Below are positions 52,901-61,931 of a stretch of 64,000 nt of DNA, in pieces (position 1 is the first letter of the stretch; every line of letters starts with the position of its first letter). Source of the DNA: Calliopsis andreniformis. Lineage: Eukaryota > Arthropoda > Insecta > Hymenoptera > Andrenidae. The stretch covers positions 1,302,001 through 1,366,000 of the forward strand of contig NC_135068.1 in assembly GCF_051401765.1 (NCBI RefSeq), read 5' to 3'. The position numbers and the translations under genes are program-made. The notes beneath the pieces were generated by a model. The model was not told where the DNA came from and made no database searches. It saw nothing but the letters and a program-made list of their open reading frames with translations.

Positions 52901-55612
52901 TTATACGATGGAAACTCTGTTGTACTTATATTGTATTTTATGATTCTGGCGTTGGCGTCTATGGCCCGAGCTATTCGATGTGGTGGACCAATGAGCTAGA
53001 GTGTTGCCTAGGTTGCCCGGAACGTAGAAATGACCATTACTTTCACACTGGTAGCAATTATTTCTACTATACGATGGTAAAACTGTTGTATTTTTATTGT
53101 ATTTTATGCATCTGGCGTTGACTTCTAAGTCCCTAACTATTCGTTGTGGTGGAGCAACGCCCTAGAGTGAAGCCTAGGTTGCCCGGAAGGTAGAAATAAC
53201 AATTAATTTTACACTGGTTGCAATTACTCCTGTTATACAATGGAAAAACTGTTGTATTTTTATTGTATTTTATGCTTCTGGCGTTGACTTCTAAGGCCCG
53301 AGCTATTCGATGTGGTGGAGCGACGCTCTAGAGTGAAGCCTTGGTTGCCCGAAACGTAGAAATAACCATTAATTTCACACTGGTTGCAATTACTCGTGTT
53401 ATACAATGGAAAAACTGCTGTATGTGTATTGTATTTTATGCTCCTCTCGTTGACTTCTAAGGCCCGAGCTGTTCAATCTTGTGCAGCATCGCCCTAGAGT
53501 GAAGCCTAGGGCGCCCGAAACGTAGAAATGACCATTACTTTCACACTGGTTGCAATTACTCCTGTTATACAATGGAAAAACTGTTGTATTTTTATTGTAT
53601 TTTATGCTTCTGGCGTTGACTGCTAATGCCCCACGTATTCGATTTGGTGGAGCAACGAGCTAGAGTGGAGCCTACGTTGCCCGGAACGTAGAAATGAACA
53701 TTACTTTCCCACTGGTTGTAATTATTCCTTTTATACGATGGAAACTCTGTTGTACTTATATTGTATTTTATGATTCTGGCGTTGGCGTCTATGGCCCGAG
53801 CTATTCGATGTGGTGGACCAATGAGCTAGAGTGTTGCCTAGGTTGCCCGGAACGTAGAAATGACCATTACTTTCACACTGGTAGCAATTATTTCTACTAT
53901 ACGATGGAAAAACTGTTGTACTTTTATTGTACTTTATGCATCTGGCGTTGACTTCTAAGGCCCTAACTATTCGTTGTGGTGGAGCAACGCCCTAGAGTGA
54001 AGCCTAGGTTGCCCGGAAGGTAGAAATAACAATTAATTTCACACTGGTTGCAATTACTCCTGTTATACAATGGAAAAACTGTTGTATTTTTATTGTATTA
54101 TATGCTTCTGGCGTTGACTTGTAAGGCCCGAGCTATTCGATTCGGTGAAGAACCGCCCTAGAGTGAAGACTATGTTGACCGGATCATAGAAATGAACATT
54201 ACCTTCACACTGGTTGCAATTATTCCGTTTATACGATGGAAAAAGTGTTGTATTTATATTCTATTTTATACTTCTGTCGTTGGCATCTAAGGCACTAACA
54301 ATTCGATCTGGTGGAGCAACGCCCTAGAGTGAAGAATAGGTTGCCCGGAACGTAGAAATAACCATCAATTTCACACTGGCTGCAATTACTCCTGTTATAC
54401 AATGGAAAAACTGCTGTATTTATATTGTATTTTATGCTCCTGGCGTTGACTTCTAAGGCCCGAGCTGTTCGATCTTGTGCAGCATCGCCCTCGAGTGAAG
54501 CCTAGGTCGCCCGAAACGTAGAAATGACCATTACTTTCACACTTGTTTCAATTATTCCTTTTATACGAAGGAAAACTGTTGTATTTATATTGTATTTCAT
54601 GCTTCTGGCGTTGACTTCTAATGCCCCAGCTATTCGATTTGGTGGAGCAACGAGCTAGAGTGAAGTCTACGTTGCCCGGAACGTAGAAATGAACATTACT
54701 TTCACACTGGTTGCAATTATTCCTGTTATACAATGGAAAAACTGTTGTATTTTTATTGTATTATATGCTTCTGGCGTTGACTTGTAAGGCCCGAGCTATT
54801 CGATTAGGTGAAGCATCGCCCTAGAGTGAAGACTATGTTGACCGGATCATAGAAATGAACATTACTTTCACACTGGTTGCAATTTTTCCGTTTATACGAT
54901 GGAAAAAGTGTTGTATTTATATTCTATTTTATACTTCTGGCGTTGGCATCTAAGGCACTAACAATTCGATCTGGTGGAGCAACGCCCTAGAGTGAAGAAT
55001 AGGTTGCCCGGAACGTAGAAATAACCATTAATTTCGCACTGGTTGCAATTACTCCTGTTATACAATGGAAAAACTGCTGTATTTATATTGTATTTTATGC
55101 TCCTGGCGTTGACTTCTAAGGCCCGAGCTATTCGATTTGGCGGAGCATCGCCTTAGAGTGATGCCTAGGTCGCCCGAAACGTAGAAATGACCATTACTTT
55201 CACACTTGTTGCAATTATTCCGTTTATACGATGGAAAAACTGTTTTATTTATAGTGTATTTGATGCTTCTGGTGTTGACATCTAAGGTCCTAACGATTCA
55301 ATGTGGTGCAGCATCGCCCTAGAGTGAAGTCTAGGTAGCCCGGAACGTAGAAATGACCATTACTTTCACACGGGTTGCAATTATTTCTATTATACGATGG
55401 AAAAACTGTTGTATTTATATAGTATTTTATGCTTCTGGCGTTGACTCCTAAGGCGCGAGCTATTCGATGTGGTGGAGCCACGCCCTAGAGTGAAGCCTAG
55501 GTTGCCCGCAACGTAGAAATAATCATTAATTTCACACTGGTAGCAAATATTTCTATTATACGATGGAAAGCTGTTGTATTTTTATTGTATTTTATGCTTC
55601 TGGCGTTGGCTT
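49973..55612 (+). repeat. HOR 5,640 bp, copy 3 (34 monomers)
   Basis: This is a full-length copy that retains the two monomers missing from copy 2 (for example the one at 55,290-55,481 that matches 44,342-44,533). It matches copy 2 at a shift of 5,308 elsewhere. Homology to the start of another copy is lost at about 55,613, where GGCTTCTAAGG is followed by CCCGAGCTATTCG instead of CCCTAACAATTCC. Confidence 0.94.
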
Positions 55613-56268
55613 CTAAGGCCCGAGCTATTCGATGTGGTTGAACGACGCCATAGAGTGAAGCCTAGGTTGCCCGCAACGTAGAAGTATCCAATAATTTCAC
55701 ACTAGTTGCAATTACTCCTGTTATACAATGGAAAAACTGTTGTATTTTTATTGTATTCCATGCTTGTGGCGTTGACTTCTAAGGCCCGAGCTATTCGATC
55801 TTGTGAAGCATCGCCCTAGACTGAAGCCAATGTCACCCGGGACGTAGAAATAACCATTAATTTCACACTGGTTGCAATTATTCCTTTTATACAATGGAAA
55901 AACTGTTGTAGTTTTATTGTACTCCATGCTTCTGGCGTTGACTTCTAAGGCCAGAGCTATTCGATGTGGTGGAGCAACGAGCTAGAGTGAAGCCCAGGTT
56001 GCCCGGAACGTAGAAATGACCATTACTTTCACACTAGTTGCAATTATTTCTATTATACGATGGAAAAACTGTTGTATTTATATAGTATTTTATGCTTCTG
56101 GCGTTGACACCTAAGGCCCTAACCATTCGATGTGATGGAGCATCGCCCTAGAGTGAAGCCTAGGACGCCCGAAACGTAGAAGTGACCATTACTTTCACAC
56201 TGGTTGCAATTATTCCCTTTATACGATGGAAAAACTGTTGTATTTTTATTGTATTTTATGCTTCTGGC
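55613..56268 (+). repeat. Monomers of the 4,317-bp repeat, left copy
   Basis: Four monomers (GTGGTTGAACGACG, the CACCCGGGACG type, CCAGAGCTATTCG, and CCATTCGATGTGATGG) recur at 59,930-60,585, a shift of 4,317 (26 monomers plus 1). The repeated block starts upstream, near 54,815/59,130, inside HOR copy 3. The segment from 55,784 also recurs at 56,782 with a shift of 998. Confidence 0.85.
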
Positions 56269-56781
56269 GTTGACACATAAGGCCCTAACTATTCGATGTG
56301 ATGGAGCAACGCCCTAGAGTGAAGCGCAGGTTGCCCGGAACCTCGAAATAAGCATTAATTTCACGTTCTGGTTGCAAACACTCCTGTAATGCAATGGAAA
56401 AGCTGTTGAATTTTTACTGTATTTTATGCTTCTGGCGTTGACTTCTAAGGCACCAGATATTCGATCTGGTGAATCATCGCCCTAGAGTGAAGACCAGGTG
56501 GCCCGGAACGTAGAAATAGCAATTAGTTTCACAGTGGTTGCAATTATTCTTGTTATACGATGGAAGAGATGTTGCATTTTTACTGTATTTTATGCTTCTG
56601 GCGTTGACTTCTAACGCACCAGCTATTCGATCTGTTGAAGCGTTGCCCTAGAGTGAATACCAGGTTGCCCGGAACGCAGAAATGACCATGAGTTTCACAC
56701 TGGTTGCAATTATTACTGTTATACGATGAAAAGTCTGCTGTATTTTTATTGCATTTCATGCTTCTGACGCTGACCTCAAAG
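56269..56781 (+). repeat. Three strongly diverged monomers
   Basis: This stretch keeps the 166-bp spacing but departs from the consensus more than its neighbours. Unusual states are GGAACCTCGAAATAAGC, TTTCACGTTCTGG (2-bp insertion at about 56,365), CTGTAATGCAATGG, GCACCAGATATTCG, GACCAGGTGGCCCGG, GAAGCGTTGCCC, GAATACCAGG, and GACGCTGACCTCAAAGG. I saw no second copy in the window. It lies between the two copies of the 998-bp-shift repeat, so the duplication spans it. Confidence 0.8.
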
Positions 56782-57264
56782 GCCCGAGCTATTCGATCTT
56801 GTGAAGCATCGCCCTAGACTGAAGCCAATGTCACCCGGGACGTAGAAATAACCATTAATTTCACACTGGTTGCAATTATTCCTTTTATACAATGGAAAAA
56901 CTGTTGTATTTTTATTGTATTCCATGCTTCTGGCGTTGACTTCTAAGTCCAGAGCTATTCGATGTGTTGGAGCAACGAGCTAGAGTGAAGCCCAGGTTGC
57001 CCGGAACGTAGAAATGACCATTACTTTCACACTAGTTGCAATTATTTCCATTATACGATGGAAAAACTGTTGTATTTATATAGTATTTTATGCTTCTGGC
57101 GTTGACACCTAAGGCCCTAACCATTCGATGTGATGGAGCATCGCCCTAGAGTGAAGCCTAGGACGCCCGAAACGTAGAAGTGACCATTACTTTCACACTG
57201 GTTGCAATTATTCCCTTTATACGATGGAAAAACTGTTGTATTTTTATTGTATTTTATGCTTCTG
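56782..57264 (+). repeat. Right copy of the 998-bp-shift repeat
   Basis: These three monomers match 55,784-56,266. The 998-bp shift is six monomers plus the 2-bp insertion inside the diverged stretch. Small differences are AAGTCCAGAGC against AAGGCCAGAGC, GTGTTGG against GTGGTGG, and TTCCATTATACG against TTCTATTATACG. Confidence 0.83.
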
Positions 57265-58260
57265 GCGTTGACTTGTAAGGCCCGAGCTATTCGATTAGGT
57301 GAAGCATCGCCCTAGAGTGAAGACTATGTTGACCGGATCATAGAAATGAACATTACTTTCACACTGGTTGCAATTATTCCTTTTATACAATGGAAAGACT
57401 GTTGTATTTATATTGTATTTTATGCTGCTGGCGTTGACACCTCAGGCCCTAACCATTCGATGTGGGCAAGCATCGCCCTAGAGTGAAGCCTAGGTTGCCC
57501 GAAACGTAGAAATGACCATTACTTTCACACTAGTTGCAATTATTTCTATTATACGATGGAAAAACTGTTGTATTTATATAGTATTTTATGCTTCTGGCGT
57601 TGACACCTAAGGCCCTAACCATTCGATGTGATGGAGCATCGCCCTAGAGTGAAGCCTAGGGCGCCCGAAACGTAGAAATGACCATTACTTTCACACTGGT
57701 TGCAATTACTCGTGTTATACAATGGAAAAACTGTTGTATTTTTATTGTATTTTATGCTTCTGGCGTTGACTTCTAATGCCCCAGCTATTCGATTTGGTGG
57801 AGCAACGAGCTAGAGTGAAGCCTACGTTGCCCGGAACGTAGAAATGAACATTACTTTCACCGTGGTTGCAATTATTCCTATTACACGATGGAAACTCTGT
57901 TGTACTTATATTGTATTTTATGATTCTGGCGTTGGCGTCTATGGCCCGAGCTATTCGATGTGGTGGACCAATGAGCTAGAGTGTTGCCTAGGTTGCCCGG
58001 AACGTAGAAATGACCATTACTTTCACACTGGTAGCAATTATTTCTACTATACGATGGAAAAACTGTTGTACTTTTATTGTATTTTATGCATCTGGCGTTG
58101 ACTTCTAAGGCCCTAACTATTCGTTGTGGTGGAGCAACGCCCTAGAGTGAAGCCTAGGTTGCCCGGAAGGTAGAAATGACCATTACTTTCACACTGGTTG
58201 CAATTATTTCTACTATACGATGGAAAAACTGTTGTATTTTTATTGTATTTTATGCTGCTG

Positions 58261-58343
58261 GCGTTGACTTCTAAGGCCCGAGCTATTCGATTTGGTGGAG
58301 CAACGAGCTAGAGTGAAGCCTAGGTTGCCCGGAACGTAGAAAT
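58261..58343 (+). repeat. GC-rich half of the monomer (offsets 1-83)
   Basis: In the consensus this half is about 54% GC and holds six of the seven CpG dinucleotides (GCGTT, CCCGAG, TTCGAT, AACGCC, CCCGGA, AACGTA). It also contains the palindrome CCTAGG. Two allelic states recur in its last third: TTGCCCGGAACG and TCGCCCGAAACG. It also splits at offsets 31-45 between a GTGGTGGAGCAACG state and a CTTGTGAAGCATCG state. The two choices are often but not always linked, which indicates mosaic monomers. Confidence 0.8.
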
Positions 58344-58426
58344 GACCATTACTTTCACACTGGTTGCAATTATTACTTTTATACGATAGAAAAACTGTTG
58401 TATTTGTATTGTATTTTCTACTTCTG
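58344..58426 (+). repeat. AT-rich half of the monomer (offsets 84-166)
   Basis: This half is about 30% GC with a single CpG (TACGAT). It contains the conserved block TTCACACTGGTTGCAATTA, then A/T runs centred near offsets 118, 132, 145 and 155, and an 11-bp direct repeat (TTGTATTTTTA then TTGTATTTTAT) before the CTTCTG that closes the monomer. Three main haplotypes occur: TATTCCTTTTATACGATGG, TACTCCTGTTATACAATGG and TATTTCTATTATACGATGG. This half is the part largely retained in the 83-bp half monomers at 25,251 and 32,797. Confidence 0.8.
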
Positions 58427-59130
58427 GCTTCGACTTCTAAGGACCGAGCTGACCGATCTGGTGCAGCAACGCCCTAGAGTGAATCCTAGGTTTCCCAGAA
58501 CGTAGAAATAAGCATTAATTTCACACTTGTTGCACTTACTCCTGTAATACGATGGACAAACTGATGTATTTTTATTGTATTTTATGCTTCTGGCGTTGAA
58601 TTGTGAAACCCTAGCTGTTAGATATGTTGGAGCAACGCCCTAGAGTGAATCCAGGGTCGCCCGAAACGTAGAAATGACCATTACTTTCACACTGGTTGCA
58701 ATTACTCCTGTTATACAATGGAAAAACTGTTGTATTTAAATTGTATTTTATGCTTCTGGCGTTGGCGTCTATGGCCCGAGCTATTCGATGTGGTGGACCA
58801 ATGAGCTAGAGTGTTGCCTAGGTTGCCCGGAACGTAGAAATGACCATTACTTTCACACTGGTAGCAATTATTTCTACTATACGATGGAAAAACTGTTGTA
58901 CTTTTATTGTACTTTATGCATCTGGCGTTGACTTCTAAGGCCCTAACTATTCGTTGTGGTGGAGCAACGCCCTAGAGTGAAGCCTAGGTTGCCCGGAAGG
59001 TAGAAATAACAATTAATTTCACACTGGTTGCAATTACTCCTGTTATACAATGGAAAAACTGTTGTATTTTTATTGTATTATATGCTTCTGGCGTTGACTT
59101 GTAAGGCCCGAGCTATTCGATTCGGTGAAG

Positions 59131-60585
59131 CACCGCCCTAGAGTGAAGACTATGTTGACCGGATCATAGAAATGAACATTACTTTCACACTGGTTGCAAT
59201 TTTTCCGTTTATACGATGGAAAAAGTGTTGTATTTATATTCTATTTTATACTTCTGGCGTTGGCATCTAAGGCACTAACAATTCGATCTGGTGGAGCAAC
59301 GCCCTAGAGTGAAGAATAGGTTGCCCGGAACGTAGAAATAACCATTAATTTCACACTGGTTGCAATTACTCCTGTTATACAATGGAAAAACTGCTGTATT
59401 TATATTGTATTTTATGCTCCTGGCGTTGACTTCTAAGGCCCGAGCTATTCGATTTGGTGGAGCATCGCCTTAGAGTGATGCCTAGGTCGCCCGAAACGTA
59501 GAAATGACCATTACTTTCACACTTGTTGCAATTATTCCGTTTATACGATGGAAAAACTGTTTTATTTATAGTGTATTTGATGCTTCTGGTGTTGACATCT
59601 AAGGTCCTAACGATTCAATGTGGTGCAGCATCGCCCTAGAGTGAAGTCTAGGTAGCCCGGAACGTAGAAATGACCATTACTTTCACACGGGTTGCAATTA
59701 TTTCTATTATACGATGGAAAAACTGTTGTATTTATATAGTATTTTATGCTTCTGGCGTTGACTCCTAAGGCGCGAGCTATTCGATGTGGTGGAGCCACGC
59801 CCTAGAGTGAAGCCTAGGTTGCCCGCAACGTAGAAATAATCATTAATTTCACACTGGTAGCAAATATTTCTATTATACGATGGAAAGCTGTTGTATTTTT
59901 ATTGTATTTTATGCTTCTGGCGTTGGCTTCTAAGGCCCGAGCTATTCGATGTGGTTGAACGACGCCATAGAGTGAAGCCTAGGTTGCCCGCAACGTAGAA
60001 GTATCCAATAATTTCACACTAGTTGCAATTACTCCTGTTATACAATGGAAAAACTGTTGTATTTTTATTGTATTCCATGCTTGTGGCGTTGACTTCTAAG
60101 GCCCGAGCTATTCGATCTTGTGAAGCATCGCCCTAGACTGAAGCCAATGTCACCCGGGACGTAGAAATAACCATTAATTTCACACTGGTTGCAATTATTC
60201 CTTTTATACAATGGAAAAACTGTTGTAGTTTTATTGTACTCCATGCTTCTGGCGTTGACTTCTAAGGCCAGAGCTATTCGATGTGGTGGAGCAACGAGCT
60301 AGAGTGAAGCCCAGGTTGCCCGGAACGTAGAAATGACCATTACTTTCACACTAGTTGCAATTATTTCTATTATACGATGGAAAAACTGTTGTATTTATAT
60401 AGTATTTTATGCTTCTGGCGTTGACACCTAAGGCCCTAACCATTCGATGTGATGGAGCATCGCCCTAGAGTGAAGCCTAGGACGCCCGAAACGTAGAAGT
60501 GACCATTACTTTCACACTGGTTGCAATTATTCCCTTTATACGATGGAAAAACTGTTGTATTTTTATTGTATTTTATGCTTCTGGC
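59131..60585 (+). repeat. Right copy of the 4,317-bp repeat
   Basis: This matches about 54,815-56,268, running across the border between HOR copy 3 and its right flank. Differences include TTTCACACTGG against TTTCGCACTGG and TTTGGTGGAGC against TTTGGCGGAGC. The duplication is therefore younger than, or at least separate from, the 5,640-bp amplification. Confidence 0.85.
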
Positions 60586-60599
60586 GTTGACTTGTAAGG

Positions 60600-61931
60600 C
60601 CCGAGCTATTCGATTAGGTGAAGCATCGCCCTAGAGTGAAGACTATGTTGACCGGATCATAGAAATGAACATTACTTTCACACTGGTTGCAATTATTCCT
60701 TTTATACAATGGAAAGACTGTTGTATTTATATTGTATTTTATGCTGCTGGCGTTGACACCTCAGGCCCTAACCATTCGATGTGGGCAAGCATCGCCCTAG
60801 AGTGAAGCCTAGGTTGCCCGAAACGTAGAAATGACCATTACTTTCACACTAGTTGCAATTATTTCTATTATACGATGGAAAAACTGTTGTATTTATATAG
60901 TATTTTATGCTTCTGGCGTTGACTCCTAAGGCGCGAGCTATTCGATGTGGTGGAGCCACGCCCTAGAGTGAAGCCTAGGTTGCCCGCAACGTAGAAATAA
61001 TCATTAATTTCACACTGGTAGCAAATATTTCTATTATACGATGGAAAAACTGTTGTATTTTTATTGTATTTTATGCTTCTGGCGTTGGCTTCTAAGGCCC
61101 GAGCTATTCGATGTGGTTGAACGACGCCATAGAGTGAAGCCTAGGTTGCCCGCAACGTAGAAGTATCCAATAATTTCACACTAGTTGCAAATACTCCTGT
61201 TATACAATGGAAAAACTGTTGTATTTTTATTGTATTCCATGCTTGTGGCGTTGACTTCTAAGGCCCGAGCTATTCGATTAGGTGAAGCATCGCCCTAGAG
61301 TGAAGACTATGTTGACCGGATCATAGAAATGAACATTACTTTCACACTGGTTGCAATTATTCCTTTTATACAATGGAAAGACTGTTGTATTTATATTGTA
61401 TTTTATGCTGCTGGCGTTGACACCTCAGGCCCTAACCATTCGATGTGGGCAAGCATCGCCCTAGAGTGAAGCCTAGGTTGCCCGAAACGTAGAAATGACC
61501 ATTACTTTCACACTAGTTGCAATTATTTCTATTATACGATGGAAAAACTGTTGTATTTATATAGTATTTTATGCTTCTGGCGTTGACTCCTAAGGCGCGA
61601 GCTATTCGATGTGGTGGAGCCACGCCCTAGAGTGAAGCCTAGGTTGCCCGCAACGTAGAAATAATCATTAATTTCACACTGGTAGCAAATATTTCTATTA
61701 TACGATGGAAAAACTGTTGTATTTTTATTGTATTTTATGCTTCTGGCGTTGGCTTCTAAGGCCCGAGCTATTCGATGTGGTTGAACGACGCCATAGAGTG
61801 AAGCCTAGGTTGCCCGCAACGTAGAAGTATCCAATAATTTCACACTAGTTGCAAATACTCCTGTTATACAATGGAAAAACTGTTGTATTTTTATTGTATT
61901 CCATGCTTGTGGCGTTGACTTCTAAGGCCCG
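60600..61931 (+). repeat. Tetramer HOR, 664 bp, two copies
   Basis: Four monomers (GATTAGGTG/GACCGGATCATAG, TGCTGGCGTTGACACCTC, GACTCCTAAGGCGCG, and GGCTTCTAAGG/GTGGTTGAACG) occur at about 60,600-61,267 and again at 61,268-61,931 with a shift of 664, which is exactly 4 x 166. The second copy exits at about 61,931 into the GATCTTGTGAAGC/CACCCGGGACG monomer. Confidence 0.9.

Larger units (their letters stand above)
58261..58426 (+). repeat. Representative monomer close to the consensus (166 bp)
   Basis: This monomer runs from one GCGTTGAC anchor to the base before the next anchor. It carries most majority states: CTTCTAAGGCCCGAGC, TTCGATTTGGTGGAGCAACG, CCTAGAGTGAAG or the CTAGAGTGAAG variant, GCCTAGGTTGCCCGGAACG, and TTCACACTGGTTGCAATTA. 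It makes a convenient reference for offsets 1-166. My majority-rule consensus has 38 G and 32 C in 166 bases (42% GC). The start point is arbitrary because the array is circularly permutable. Confidence 0.9.
57265..59130 (+). repeat. Mosaic block 57.3-59.1 kb
   Basis: The block starts with a GACTTGTAAGG monomer carrying GACCGGATCATAG (recurring at 60,586). It includes an 85-codon-frame pair (GGCGTCTATGG at 57,931) also found in the 5,640-bp HOR, a near-consensus monomer (58,261), and a diverged pair with TCTACTTCTGGCTTCGAC and GAATTGTGAAACCC (58,427-58,758). The diverged pair recurs at 62,41x with a shift of about 3,983. GGCGTCTATGG recurs at 58,760. Confidence 0.78.
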
